Positions 1 to 12,731 of a stretch of DNA of 64,000 nt are shown here, one piece after another. Position numbers and translations under genes: made by a program. Source of the stretch: Solanum dulcamara (Eukaryota; Streptophyta; Magnoliopsida; Solanales; Solanaceae); assembly GCF_947179165.1 (NCBI RefSeq), contig NC_077243.1, forward strand, positions 32,688,001-32,752,000, in the 5' to 3' direction. Every line of letters begins with the position of its first letter. The stretch's first letter is position 1. Below the pieces are notes generated by a model, which saw nothing but the letters and a program-made list of their open reading frames with translations, did no database searches and was not told where the DNA came from.

Positions 1-1624
1 CTCAAGAAACTCTCTTAAAACTCACCTAGGGTTCCTCTTATCCATCAAACACCCTAAAGCTTTCAAGTAAAAAAAACAAGAATCAAGAAAAACCTTCTAT
101 CCAAGGTTTTCCCAAGGTCTTCTTCTCAAATCAAGCTACGGTTTCAAGAACTCAAGTCTCCTTTTCAATTTCAAGGTTAGAATTCATTAATATATGTGGG
201 AATTTCGTCCACAAATCATTTCCATTCATGGAGTCTCAAGGATTTCTTCCCTTTTCTATTAATTTCAATTCAATTGTTCTAGGATTTTGATTACTTAGTA
301 TTGAGTTTATTCAATTATGCTTTTACTCATTTTCAATGATCTTAGTATGCATGAATTGATGTTAGTATCATATTTTCAAGGATTGTTTTATATGAACCCA
401 TGCATTATGCCTATTTTATGATTATGAGCTATGATTTTAGATTATGCATGCATCATGAATTTATGAACTATGATTTAAGAATGCTTCTAGATGAAGTATA
501 ACTATGAATTTTATGCAAAGCTTATCATGATCTTGACTCTTTAGATAAGTATCTTTATGAATATGTTATGATGTCATGCTATGTTGAATGAGTTGTTCTT
601 AATATTTTCATGTATTTATGATGAACTTGATATTACTAGATTTTTACTATCTTCAAAGCTTATAATATATTACGTATGATATTCCATTCAAAGTTGACCT
701 AACATCAAGTGGACCATTGGGTAAAGGCTCATCTGTTAGTACATGCAGAATTCTTTAGAAGCAATCCCATTGTTCTATAACTATGTGCCACCGTAGGAGA
801 AAGTATCACCCGTTAGTAGAAGCTTGATTCCATAGAAAAGGTCACCCATTAGTTGAGGTTTGATTCCTTAGTAGCCTAGTGGATCTACTTTGGCAAGTAT
901 GAACCCTCTTTTTTTATTGTGTGAGGAAAATACTGGACTCTATTCTATAGCTTCGATGGTTTATGTTGGTTAATGGTATCTCTCACAATGAATTATGGCT
1001 CTCATCATGATTTATGATTCTCTCACTATGTTACATTTGACTTATTATTTTCTTACAAGTTTGCATTAATCATTTGTTATGTTTCATATGATGTTTTAAA
1101 GGTTTTTTTACTATGTTTAGCTTGGTCATTGCATTATCATGATTTACGACATGCATTGCGTATTCTCCATACTTATTATATTTCATGTACTAACAAATAA
1201 TCTTTCCCATATTTTCACATAATGTAGGATCTGACTCTCATCCTTCCGCACGTGGTTAGTTGGTGATCTACTCTAATTTAGCGTTTGGTGAGTCCTCATA
1301 ATTTGAGGGCGAACTTGTTATGTTATTTCCCAATTTTCAGACTTATATTTTTTCATTATGTTTGGTGAGCTAGGAGTTTGTCCTATGCCTCGTCTAAAGT
1401 TAGTAGAGGCATGTCTAGAGTATATGAGTATGTTTAAGTCATTTGGCATTTATATTTGATTTCTCCTATTTTCGAGATTCATTATACTGAGACTTTTCCA
1501 CATCTTAAGTTATATTCTATTTTGTGCTTGAAGTTATCATGCTATGTAGGGTTAGAGGCTTAGTTAGAGTCCTTCAGGATTCTAATCATCGTGTCACGTC
1601 CAGGGCCTAGCTTGGATCGTGATA
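1..1624 (+). repeat. 5' LTR of element A (partial)
   Basis: The sequence from about 1040 to 1624 recurs with substitutions at 3600-4184, which defines an LTR pair. The LTR ends in GATCGTGATA directly before a primer binding site. The equivalent end of the 3' copy reads GGTCGTGACA, so the terminal CA has mutated here. The stretch 1-1040 is LTR sequence missing from the 3' copy. A short direct repeat (CACCCGTTAG / CACCCATTAG, each followed by a GATTCC block) lies at about 807-875. No coding sequence is seen. Confidence 0.75.
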
Positions 1625-1641
1625 AATTGGTACCAGAGAAT
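1625..1641 (+). other. Primer binding site of element A
   Basis: TTGGTACCAGAG follows the LTR end directly. It differs by one base from TGGTATCAGAG, the usual primer site complementary to plant initiator methionine tRNA. Confidence 0.65.
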
Positions 1642-1840
1642 AGAGTTCAAGTGTCTTAGGGTGTCTGAATGCCCCATCGAGTAGAGCCTTGTTCATGAGT
1701 GTGAAACATACCACATTTATGAATGAAAGGCTATGAGTCATTTAGGAAACTTCACTTCTTTTATCACTCTTAAATCATACAATAGAGTTGAGTCCCATAA
1801 GGTTTTTCTTCTTACTATTGTTCTTTGTGATTACATAATC

Positions 1841-2935
1841 ATGCCTCCACGAAGAGTTTATGTTCGAAGGAATGTCAATGCTAATATGCATGAGGAGCAA
1901 TAAGATCCACAAGTTTCCAATAATCCTCTAGCCAAGTAAGTTTCACATGTCGAGTTCTGAGTGTCTTTCCACGTGCTTTCCCAAGCTATGGCGGCACAAG
2001 CCTGCCGTAAAGTGGTTGCTCCCATGAACCTAAATGTGGATACGATGGCTAGTAAAGTTTGTGACTTCACTTGGATGAACTCTCCGGTGTTCCATGGTTC
2101 AAAGGTGGATGAGGATCCATAGGAGTTCATCAATGGTATTTTTAAGATTTTGGACATCATATGAGTTAGCCCTATTGAGAAGGCGGACTTAGCCGCTTAT
2201 AAATTAAAGGGAGTGTCCCAAATATGGTTTGGCCAATGGAAAGGAGTGAGATCTAGGGATGTGGGTCCTTTAGATTGGGAATAATTCATGGGTGCTTTCC
2301 TAGATAGGTTGTTTCCCCTTGGGTTGAGGGAGACAAAGGTTCAAGAGTTCATAAACTTGAAAGAAAGAAGTGTGAGTGTGAGCGAGTATGCTTTGAAGTT
2401 CACCCAATTGTCTAAGTATTCTCCGTTCATGGTTGCTGACTCTAGAGCTTGCATAAGCAAGTTTGTTTCGGGTATTTCAGACTTGGTGGTTAAAGAGTGT
2501 AGAACAACCATATTGATCAAGGAGATGAATATCTCAAGGTTGATGACACATGCCGAACAAATAAAGGAAGAGAAGATTTAGGAAAGAGCTAGGGAGACTA
2601 AGAGGGAATGGACCGACAGTGGTTCATCTTTTGCTAGTGTTCTGATTCCTAAGTTCAACAAGGATAAACGTCCCTCCCCACTTGTCAAAAATATGGTAAG
2701 AATCACCTATGGGAGTGCATGGTCTGCATAGATGGTTTTTATGGGTGTGGTGAGATTTGACATAAGATGAGGGATTGTCCAGTGGCTTCTAAGAGAAGTA
2801 AGGAGATGGCTAGGTCTACTTCTTTGGGTCACCCAAATCAGCAAGGTGCTTCGTCTGATCCTAGTGGCGGTCAACACCATAATAGGTTTTATGCTCACTA
2901 GTCTAGATAAGATATGTAGAGTTCCCCTAATATGG
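1841..2935 (+). pseudogene. gag: Gag of element A, multiple stops
   Basis: Gag polyprotein of a chromovirus-type element, which would package element RNA. The reading frame opens at 1841 with MPPRR, the usual start of this gag family. It stays in one frame to about 2700 with roughly seven in-frame stops. The retrotransposon gag domain spans about 2040-2580, with the recognisable blocks FHGSKVDEDP, LKGVSQIWF, VGPLDWE and KVQEFINLK. The longest open piece is 2288-2581. A CCHC zinc knuckle follows in a shifted frame near 2735-2785. Its first Cys has become Phe and the Gly before the His is a TGA. The start of a protease-like segment (GTGML) appears at about 2936 before homology stops. Confidence 0.8.
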
Positions 2936-3246
2936 GCACTGGTATGTTATGGATCTTTTAGTTTTGATATTATTCTTAGTGTGGATAAGTTTTCATTTTG
3001 GATGAAGTATTAGCTTTTCATGTCTTCCCTTCTGAATTTATGCGTTTTAGCTATTCTCACATGTTCATATGCATGCATTTTCATGAAATGAGTTTTAAAA
3101 GTTATATTTTGTCTTAGGGATGACTACTCCTTGGTTTATTCATTTTATGTGTTGTGGAATTCATGTTGGGTTGTTAAATCTCCTTCCCTACTCTATTCAT
3201 GCTAGCTTGAGTCTCATTCGAGGATGAATGTTTTCAAGGAGGAGAT
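2936..3246 (+). other. Internal non-coding remnant and polypurine tract of element A
   Basis: About 300 bp join the broken protease start to the 3' end of the element. The stretch ATTCGAGGATGAATG, typical of the end of the internal region in this group, is at about 3217-3231. The purine tract AAGGAGGAGAT runs up to the 3' LTR. All of pol is missing between these two points. Confidence 0.6.
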
Positions 3247-4184
3247 ATTATAACGTCCCAAATAATTCTTCATATACGTATAGGGTTGCACCGGATTATC
3301 CTTAATCATGTATAGGTTTTAAGGTCAATTCTTTAGTGTAGGAATAGATTTGGACATAAATTAAGGTCACAAGAATCCTCTAATACAAATTTAAGTTGAA
3401 AGTTTCCTTACCGGTTAAGTTTTGATATAAGATTTTACTTGGATCAACTTCAAATGATCACATCTCCTAGAATATAAATAGTTAGGTGCCCCATAACCAA
3501 TCAAATTAACGATCTATTAATCTACTTTCCAACACCACCAAGTTTCCTTTATTTAGAGTTTGGAGTAAAAATTTATACTCATTTCAGTGAAGCCCTGTCA
3601 AACTTATGATTTTCTTACAAGTCTGCATTGATTATGTTTTATGTTTCATATGATGTTTTAAAGGTTTTTGACTATGTTTAGCTTGGTCATTGCATTATCA
3701 TGATTTACTACTTGCATTGTATATTCTCCATACTTAGTACATTACATGTACTAACACATACTCTTTCTTACATTATCTCATAAAATAGGATCCAACTCTC
3801 ATACTCCTGCACATTGCTAGTTGGTGATCTACTCAAAGTTAGCTTTTGGTGAGTGTTCATTATTCGAGAGAGAACTAGTCATGTTATTTCCCTTTTTCAT
3901 ACTTATGTTCTTTCATTATGTTTGGTGAGCTAAGAGCTCATTCTATGCCCCGTCTAAAGTTAGTAGAGACATGTCTAGACTATATGAGTATGTTGAAGTC
4001 ATTTGGCATTTATATTTGATTTCTCCTATTTTAGAGATTCATTATGTTAAGACTTTTCCCCATTTAAAGTTATTTTCTATTTCATACTTGAAATTATCGT
4101 GCTATGTATGCTAAGAGGCTTGGTTAGAGTCTTTCGAGATTCTAATCATCGTGTCATGCCTAAAACCTAGATTGGGTCGTGACA
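3247..4184 (+). repeat. 3' LTR of element A, internally deleted
   Basis: It begins after the purine tract with TATAACGTCCC, where most relatives start TGTAAC, and ends in GTCGTGACA at 4184. From about 3600 on it aligns with 1040-1624. The 5' LTR sequence at 1-1040 has no counterpart here, so this copy carries a large internal deletion. Confidence 0.7.
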
Positions 4185-4888
4185 CACATAAACCTTACCG
4201 GTTTCATAAACTCACCTAAAATCTGGTCTCAGTAGGATTTAGGAACCTAATATCAACAAATAAATCAAGTATTGGGATCACATAACTCATTTTACAATAA
4301 TTCCACCCTAATAAACAAGGCAAAACAATAGGTTTGTTCCTCCTAACTCTGTGTCTGAAGACCTAGGCATGAAATCTTTCGTCAATCTACAATAATATTA
4401 GGCATTGGGAACAAGTCTAAACTCCTCAGTTAAGCCTAGACTATCTGGGAACCAAGTAGCTATTGTAGAAGTCTGAAAACAAACCTCTAACTCCATGAAG
4501 GTGAATTTTGATAGAAATAGGCCCAAAATTCATAGATGTTTCCCCCATTCGCACAGAAATCTTTCCTCTTGGAACAGTCTAAAAGGTTTTGAAGCAATCT
4601 TCATCCTTTTTTCAACTATTTCAACTGAAGAGGAGGAGTCCCATATAAAATCAACATTTTCTAGCTACTAGTTCTATCATCCCGCTATAGCAACCAGCTA
4701 ATTGCTACAACAGTGATTCTAAAGTGAGACAATTTCCGCTACTGTGGGATGAAGTCAGCCCGAGCAAAATGTCAAATATTAAAAATTTTCTTTATGCCAT
4801 CCAAATAAATTTAATAGTGTATGTCAATAATTTATGCAATCTGCAATGTGGTATCTTTTTAATAATGACTGAACAAGTCATTACAACA
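4185..4888 (-). repeat. Minus-strand LTR fragment related to element C
   Basis: Read on the minus strand, the right border is TGTAATGACTTGTTC. It is preceded by a degenerate ATTCAGGGATGAACG internal block. The same arrangement, diverged, occurs at the right border of the element C LTR (about 56743). The left end abuts element A and carries no LTR terminus, so this piece is truncated. It contains CGCTATAG-like words near 4683 and no coding sequence. Confidence 0.5.
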
Positions 4889-6223
4889 GATACCAACTTA
4901 CTCATCGTTCATCCCTGAATGATTTCTAAGGCGAAATAAAAAGAAGAAGCCTACCCCAAAATTCTATCACCCTACCGTGATAGATACTTATAGCCATACG
5001 CGAACAATCAAAACTATCTTTTCCCTAAGTGTACCAACTAATCAAAAGTAAATTCAACCCGGCCCCATCAGGGGATCCCTTCCTTGAGTTGCATGAAGCA
5101 ATTAGACTAACCCCTCCCGAATGATCGAATGACCAAACACCTTGGGACCTTGCTAATATATTAGGTCAGGAAGATTAAGTGAATGAAACAATGAAAACTT
5201 TCTTCACTTAGTAGTTTGGACTCCACTATAGTGAGATTAATTTCTTTATAGTGGTAACGCTATAACAGTCAACCTCCCATTATAGCATGTGATAGCAATT
5301 TATAGGGGTGAGAAATGAGTTTCTCACCCATTCTCCTCCTATTTCACCCGAGAACACCACTCTCTCCTCTGAATCACTTTGTTCCCAACATCAAAAATAA
5401 GGTAAAATCGTAACACTTTTGTAACACCCCCTCTATGGACTTAGTGTCCTCGCTGAGGTTTGCCCCACCAAATGGTGTTTGCCTAGACTCAACACTAAGA
5501 TTTGCCTTGCCTTATCAGAATTTTCCTAAACTCAGTTGAACTGTTGCCTACATCGACAAGGCTGGCACAAGAGTGTCTCTAATACCATTTGTAACGACCA
5601 GCCCGCTAGTGAAATTTTCCGCTTTAGACCTAGGCCCGCACAACTTTGAAATGTGTTACTAGTAGTTAAGACGTGCTTACTCATATACCTAACATCTCTC
5701 TTATGTTTTTCTAATATAGAACTTCTTAATTTAAGGCGGGATGTTAAAACTTTACTTTCTCTACTTCATTGCATGAATAATGATCATTTTATGCTTGAAT
5801 TTGGCGGAATCCCGAAGCATGGATGCTTCACTTGCATTTACAATGCTCCAACAATGTTCTGAGAGTAAGAATGTCGGGGTTTAGGCCAAAGTGAGTTCAA
5901 ACTATTAGGAAATGTGGAGGGTCGTTCTTGTTTTGGGAATGTTGATTTGGACAATTTTTAGGAGTTACATACCCAAATTTTTACATGAAAATAGCAATAG
6001 GGTTCTTTGGGAACATTAATATGAACTTGGATTGTTAAAAATGGAGTTTTAGGTCAAGAGACTCCATTGTTGGCCTCTTGGAAATTTGGAATAATGAAAG
6101 CCGCTATAATAGAGCAAGGCCTCTATAGCGATGCAACTATATCGGAGAAATTCTTACTGTAGCGACATCGCCATAGGGGAAAGCAGCCTACTATAGAGGG
6201 AGGCTATAATAACTATACCAAAT
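4889..6223. other. Degenerate LTR-element debris without genes
   Basis: No supported gene. The first part is the 3' internal tail of the preceding minus-strand element. From about 5592 a plus-strand LTR-like start (TGTAACGACCAGCCCG) is visible. Words of the type CGCTATAG recur at 5225-5300 and 6098-6205. Short open frames here lack any recognisable domain. Confidence 0.4.
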
Positions 6224-9200
6224 TTTCACGACCCAATTATTAGACCATGCAAGTACCTACTCTAGTCAGCTAGATAGGATAAACCTTACCACTGAAGTTA
6301 AAATAGGCAACGCGGAAATCAAAAGATAACATAAGAAATGTCTTTAGTATTTAAAAATATTATGTAAACTCTAGTAAAAGGAAATCTTTTACAAAAAATG
6401 GAAAAACCTCCCTAGGAAATAGTTTAAATAGGTACAAGAGCTTCTAAAAATATGAAATAATATGAAAATAGACACAACTCCCACCTTAGGCAGAGATGAG
6501 TAGAAGCTGTTCGAGAATGCTAGCCACGTCACCTAAGAAACATCACTGACTTTGCAATCAGACTATACACAAAGGTCATAATAAGATTTTATCAGTATAA
6601 ACAACACGTATAGATAAACATCATCGATTGGCCTGAATCTGCCATATAATTTCATGTAAATATTCAAAAGAAACATACAATATGAAAGTTACACAATCAA
6701 AATCCTTATCAACATGCTCTTACTATCCTGGATATAATACCCATGGACTTCTTACACTATTTCTCAAACCTCTCTACCTTATTCCGCTGTCAACTCTACA
6801 TTTAAATGTCATTCCACCCTTCCATCCTGGTCATAAACTGACCCCTTATAACACTAAGACTCTACAATAATAAGTTACACCCCACTGCACTGGTAAACAG
6901 ACTACCTATATCCATGTCACTAATTTTAAGTTATCGAGACGTTCTAATGATCCCTAAAAATGTCATCTATAGTCTTTAACATGCAATTTCGATCCACGAA
7001 AGAACCACTCCACAAACAAAATAATTTGTCCACTTATGGACCAACATGTAATAATTACCTTACAAGAAGGCTATCCCCGAACCTGGTGTCACCAGTATAC
7101 GAGATACTAAGTACAGAAGGCTATATATACAAGAGAACTGCTATTAAAAATATAAAATACAAGTCAGTACAAAAGAGGAAAAGCAACAAATCTCTGGATG
7201 CCAAAAGTTCACCATGACCCAATGTATGTGACAGCCACAAGAGATCCAAAGCTCACTTAGGGTGACTCGTACTTGGAGCTGCATCGAAAAAATATACAGA
7301 AATATAGTATGAGTACCAAAATATGGGGTACTCAATAGGTATCATAGGTCGATCGAGCTCAGAAAGATCATATATCTAGTTAAAGGAGTGTGATAGTGCT
7401 ACTACTACAATCTAGCAGTTTAATGAATAATAAACAACACTAAGGATAGATAAGGTCATACACTAACAAACACGTAGCACTTAAATATACGTAAATCACA
7501 ACCACGTGATAGAAAAAGATGAAACAATTGAATGTGAGCAAATGCTTAAAAGTAGAAGACCGAAAGAACCCTCGAGCCGCCCGAAATGAAATCTCAAACT
7601 CATTAGCAGGTGAGATGCAAGTGAAAACATAACCCAAAAATTAGTCTGCGGGCCACCCTAGAGTAACTCCTCGTGCTTATCAAAAAAGTCGTTGCCCAGA
7701 GTATATCCTCGGGCTTATTAGAAAAATAGTTTTATATTATCCACAAACTTATAAACTCAATGGTTTTCCCAAACTTGGGCCTCAAATGTGAAACCAATAG
7801 GAGTAAGCAAAAAGTCTCTTTTTAAGACATATACTCTAAAAAAAGGCATACTTTCCTTCAAATTAAAAAAATAAGTACTCGCTCCCGCAGATCCTAAAGA
7901 AGTAGAAATAATGGCAAAAATTCTTTTAATTGACTCAAAACCATCATTTCTCTCATTTCCAACTATGAGATGTCGATTACCGAAGTCATGCACATGAATA
8001 GACACCCAAAACAATGTCAAACAATCTCAAATAAACTAAGTCACACCACACAACAATCGGTTAAACACCTTTCACAGTGCAGTAGTACTAACTTGAAACT
8101 CCAGCCAATCCAAGTCATAGGCCTCAGGCCGAACCAAATAATATTAAAAGGATAAAACATGAGAAAATAAAGACAAAAGAAATCCAAACATTCCAAAACA
8201 CTCAAACTCGCATAAAAAAAGTTCGAAATCACCTAAAAGCATTCTAATTATCTAAACAATCAGTCAAGCCTAAGAATCAACCTAAGCTAAGGCTTATCGG
8301 CTAAACTAAGCTAAATCACCAGACAAGGCCAATTCAAAGTCTAAGGATCATGGAAGCCTAAATTCTCAACCTAACACCTTTCTAAAGATCATACTACTCA
8401 TTTTATATACAAACCATCTAAACCAAATCTAAAAATAAGAAGCCATAACCTACCTCAAGCCTGAAATTGCATCTGAACCTCTACTCCGGTAATTTTCCCT
8501 TTTGAAGGGCCTCCAAGTGATGCCAAGTTATGAACAACACGATGGGAATGTAAAAATAAATAGAAAAATACCTATATTAATTAAAACATCAAAATTGGAA
8601 ACACAAACCTAAAAACGCAACCATGAGACTCGCACACGAAGTCACACAATTGGCTCCATCACGGGGTCCAAACTTCTCAAGGAAGCCATACCCTGAAAAT
8701 GGGCACAGTGTGAGCCATAATTGAGCCAAAATAGCCCCTCCAGTATTTATCTCAATAAGGATAAAAAATGAAGGATTTAAGAAGAAATTGACAGAATTAC
8801 CAATGTTAACGGAGGAGTTATTAGTCCTAGAATGTGCCCACACAAATTTTCGATGCAACCCAATAAGAATCACTCCAACCCACAAGGATTTCTCTCCAAA
8901 TAGCCAAAATATCAAATCTTGAAATGAATATTTACATGCAGAAAATGGGTCTTAAACATAAAAACTGCCAGGGATTTAACCCTTCGTAAACGTGGAGGCC
9001 ATCCCACGAATGAGAAGGTCATCTATGCTGAAGCTTTGTGAATGCGCTGAGAGGCCCGCGATCCAAGGTCTAGGAGGGTGACCCTTCTCCAACGTGACAG
9101 GAGGCCCATGAACGTGAAAGCCTGGGAGGTAGCCCTCCGCGATCATGGAGAGAGCAACGCGAATACGGAGGCCATACAACTAAATCACAGCCAATGTGGC

Positions 9201-9587
9201 TAATGGCTCATGATCGCGGAGAAGAGAATAGTGTTGCGCCAGCTAGCAGCACTGCACAGACAGCTCACTAAGATTGAAAAATACCCCCACGAGGCACAAA
9301 ACTCATTCGGAATCCCGTCAACACAAACAAACAATGCTACCCAATCAAGATCGACATTTTAGACTCAATGGGATTGACAAAACTACCAACGAAGTTTGTC
9401 TCATCAAAATATTGACCCAAGTCAATTCTTACCTAGAAATATCAAATAAAACGCAAAAAGCCACAAACTCATCCCGAACACCTCAAAAACTATTAATGAG
9501 CTCTAATTCTTCCAGTGTAAGCACACCTATAGGGAGGCAAACTAAACAGCAGATCTGTTGTCCGAATTGAGTCATAGTAGTAACATG
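6224..9587 (-). repeat. Worn LTR-like sequence
   Basis: The segment opens with CACGACCCAAT, the form that LTR ends take on the minus strand in this window. No gag or pol homology can be read on either strand. A GC-richer block at 8985-9235 repeats short words such as AACGTGG, CGCGATC and GAGGCC. The open frames here are short and carry no domain I recognise. Confidence 0.35.
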
Positions 9588-10128
9588 CCACAACATTATT
9601 ATACACAACATCAACTACCTGCAGCATCTAAAGGAAGTTATCTATTGGAGAAAATGGGAATGGTAAATTTTAGAAGGAGGAAACTTAAGAGAATTAAGAG
9701 ACCACCTTGAGTTCCTTTGTATGTTCTTTTTTGAATAGTATGGATGTCTCTATGCTCTTCTTTTACTCAACATTTTCTACCTAGCTATGTCCTTTTTAGG
9801 ATTATATCTTGTTAGAATATGTTTTAGTGTTTTTTCTTTCTTACTTTTGTTAGGGGAGAGTCTCCCTTATTTATGTTTTTCTAGATAACTTGTATCGAGA
9901 GGAGTTCTCTCTTTTAGGTGCATAGTATTTAGGTTTACATTTTCATAAAATTGGGGATGAGTCGACCAACCTTAGTAGGTTAGTCGACTTATGAACTACC
10001 TAGGACCGGAGGTAAGGTTTTATGTCCCCCTCCTTGTACTTTTGTTTGTTTTTATTTATGTTAAGGTCTGGGGTGTTGCTCAGCCTCTGACCCCCAAGGG
10101 CCGTTAAGATGAAAAAGCAAAAACAAAA
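9588..10128 (+). mobile_element. 5'-truncated LINE, 3' end only
   Basis: The first 123 bp encode the last 40 residues of a LINE ORF2 ending in LKRIKRPP and a stop at 9708-9710. This closely matches the C-terminus of the large LINE at 41725 (SLKRIKQPP). The following 3' UTR also matches that LINE: GAGAGTCTCCCT, the TCGAGAGGAGTTCTCTC block, the TAGGTTAGTCGACTTATGAAC block and the TTATTTATGTTAAGG block before the A-rich tail at 10106-10128. Strong 5' truncation is normal for LINE copies. I could not define the target-site duplication. Confidence 0.8.
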
Positions 10129-10813
10129 CCTCGATCGGAAACCAAATCAAAAGTCGTTCTAGAACAATCTCGACATTTCAGACCTAACCGTGCTGACGCA
10201 ATTTTCATCTGAGCATGTTTACTGAGAATGTTGAATGAAGTCAAACTTTAGCTAAAACTTTAAAGTTAAAACGCCTAAAGACACAAACTCAAAAAAAGGC
10301 CTTCAAATTTGAACCAACCATCCTACTAGACCAAAATGACCATTTTGGAGCCGGTGAAACTGTCGAAATTCTTATACGATATCAAAATTTCCGAATGTTG
10401 TTTAAAGCCAACTAGATATTTCATTTCAAAAGCGTCAAAAATGCCAAAACTAACTCAACACTCAACGAACCTCCTCGGAAAGCATGCCACCCAACCAAGC
10501 ATCACAGAAAAGCTACAAGGAAGCTACGGAAATGGGCAAAATAGTAAAAGCATGCAAAAACACAGAAATGTCCACAAGAGTCATTACAAAAATAAATGAA
10601 AATATCATAATTTTTAAAAAAAGTTTTATAAAAATTGATAATGAAAGGATATAATAGGCATTTTAAAGATTTAACTAGGATAAGGGGAGTTTGATTATTA
10701 TTTAAAGTTGATTGGGGAGTTTGATTTTAAAAGAAAAGCGGGAGGGCGGGTGGAGGGGCGGAAAGGATTTTCACTTTTTTTTAAAATGATCATTTTCTTT
10801 TAAAGATAATATA
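10129..10813. other. Intergenic stretch, no gene seen
   Basis: AT-rich sequence. The part just after the LINE tail resembles the part before it (9290-9420) in word order, which suggests two diverged copies of one repeat. No domain is recognisable in the short open frames. Confidence 0.3.
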
Positions 10814-11048
10814 TTCTCTGCGATCACTTTTACTTGTCGATTATTTAAAATAGATTTTCATTTTTACTTGTCACTTTAACATATAAAAAAAAATTCTATT
10901 TTCCCTTAACATTAATTAGTTATTTATCAAATCATTTCTCAAAACCTAAAACTATATACATGTATTATGGTAAAATATTCATATTAATTATTGTTTCTTT
11001 AGGGATGTGTTAAGTTCAACGTGGACAAGTGAAAGTACACCGAAGAAA
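10814..11048. mobile_element. Stowaway-like MITE
   Basis: About 235 bp with imperfect terminal inverted repeats. The left end TTCTCTGCGATCACTTTTAC pairs with the inverse of the right end, TTCTTCGGTGTACTTTCAC. Both are followed inward by TTGTC, and TA flanks each end. The interior is AT-rich and non-coding. The interior resembles 21900-22090, a second damaged copy. Confidence 0.6.
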
Positions 11049-11465
11049 TATTATTTCTCCAACAATTTTTGAGTTTGAAAACGTAGTTAAATAACTTCGA
11101 TAAAAAATTAGTTATATGATTATTTATGAAACCTACCCCTACTCTTGATCAGTTGCATTCACTTTATAGGAGGGGCTTGGGCTGTTTTTATTTTTATTTT
11201 TGAGAAAATAGTCAAATGCCCTCCAACCTATTCGCCAATTTACAACTACAGACCAATACTTCACTGGGGTCCTATTACGCCTCTAAGTTATTTGAAAATG
11301 GAATTAGTCATAACTAGTTATTTGTCTGATGGTGATTTACACGCGCTCAATAAGTACATTTATCATTTAATCTTTTTTATATTAATTCTTTTCGGCTTAG
11401 TTTGTTCCCTTTCTTCCTCATGAACAAAGGCAACACTCCCTCAAAAAGCAAAACCTCTCACAACA

Positions 11466-11777
11466 ATGGCAGAACTCATTTCTTCTTCTCAAAATCTCCA
11501 AGTCCATCCCTTAAAATCACTACATTGGCTCCCTCAATTTTCCGTTTTTCACCATCACATCATTCTCGCATCTTTGGATTCTCAAACCTCCACTTCTTTC
11601 CTCCGAATTCTAAATTTATTTAATGAAAGTTCAAGCTTTAACCCACCAAAAATCATACATCAATCTTTACTCACAATCCCATCAAGAATCACTTCATTGA
11701 CAACTTCATTAGCAAAATCCCCAATAAACCACTTATTGTTCATTTTTTCAGATTTTTTTATTGATTTACGCAAATGA
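11466..11777 (+). CDS. Unrecognised small ORF, possible 5' gene fragment
   Basis: A 103-residue open frame whose ATG sits in a good plant context (ACAACAATGGC). The product begins MAELISSSQNL, is rich in Ser, Leu and Ile, and has no motif I recognise. A second frame starting MHVDQIDVSENW (11812 on) might be a downstream exon, but it stops after about 100 bp. The region then runs into a TA microsatellite at 12052. It lies about 1 kb from the 3' end of the WOX gene. It may be a truncated gene, or it may be chance. Confidence 0.25.
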   Translation: MAELISSSQNLQVHPLKSLHWLPQFSVFHHHIILASLDSQTSTSFLRILNLFNESSSFNPPKIIHQSLLTIPSRITSLTTSLAKSPINHLLFIFSDFFIDLRK

Positions 11778-12051
11778 TTTGGTTAATTGATTGTTAAATT
11801 TTTTTGATTCAATGCATGTGGATCAAATTGATGTGAGTGAAAATTGGTCAGATTTTGTGAGTGTTGGGAAAGATGGGAGAATTAATTGGGTGAGTTTTGT
11901 TGGGGGGAGGGATTGAGTTGTAGGAAGGTTTTCGATAGTATGGCGCCGTGAATTGGACATCTCCAATGGAGTTTGTGAGCGGAGGATTGGGGGTAAAGAA
12001 GATGATGGCTCTAACATGGTAACAATTGTGAGCGTAGGACATCTCCAATGG

Positions 12052-12057
12052 TATAGA

Positions 12058-12092
<35 letters not shown>

Positions 12093-12110
12093 ATATATAT
12101 GTATATTCTA
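12052..12110. repeat. TA microsatellite
   Basis: A run of about 20 TA units with one TT interruption near the middle, bordered by near-mirror AGAATATA and TATATTCT. Direct copies of GGACATCTCCAATGG lie just upstream, at about 11957 and 12037. Confidence 0.85.
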
Positions 12111-12731
12111 TAAAAAAATATTATAAAAAATATTTAGAGTTATTGTTGATGCTCAATCTCCTTAAGAGAGTGAAACACACTCTTTATGCCACATATGACC
12201 CCCGTAAAGTATTGATGTGTAGTTGAAAATCGGCGAATAAATTGAGAAGACATTTAGCTATTTTCTCTTTTTGTTTTGATGAAAGTAGTAAACCTAACCT
12301 AACCATAGTATATAAAACTTCAAAAGTGGAAGGCGGGGCCGATATTGTAGAAATTAAACCACTGCTTTCCTACAGTCATGTAAGTAAAGAAAACATTATT
12401 CCTTGGGATACTAACGAATCTAAAGTCTAAATTTCCTAGCGTTCACAAAGAAGTGATATGTGAAAATGATTAAAAAAAAAAAAGTAGCGTTTGGGGAGCA
12501 TACAGAGAGGGATGTCGAACCAAATTGGATTAATTAGTAGTAGTAATACAAGTATCAATGCATTTTCTTGAGCTACGTTCATTTTCAAGATTACTCATTA
12601 GATAATCACTACAACAAACTTGCTACCCTCCTTATACTAGCAGGAAATTAATGATAATATGTGCTCTGAAACCATCCACATGACTAACATAAATATACTA
12701 CTATTAATACTTATAAGTAGTTTTTATATTT

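Larger units (their letters stand above)
1..4184 (+). mobile_element. Gypsy-type LTR element A, gag only, pol deleted
   Basis: An LTR retrotransposon in plus orientation whose 5' end lies outside the window. In order it shows the 5' LTR, a primer binding site, a gag reading frame with several stops, about 300 bp of non-coding internal sequence, a purine tract and a 3' LTR. Gag is chromovirus-like and resembles the gag of element B (54200-54941). Protease is barely entered and RT, RNase H and integrase are absent, so this is a non-autonomous deletion derivative. The two LTRs align from 1040-1624 with 3600-4184. The 3' LTR lacks the stretch equivalent to at least the first 1 kb of the window. 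Confidence 0.8.

Noticed and set aside
12242..12430. 62-residue plus-strand open frame next to the WOX gene
   Set aside because: No recognisable domain, no close start context and no splice partner; likely chance in AT-rich sequence.
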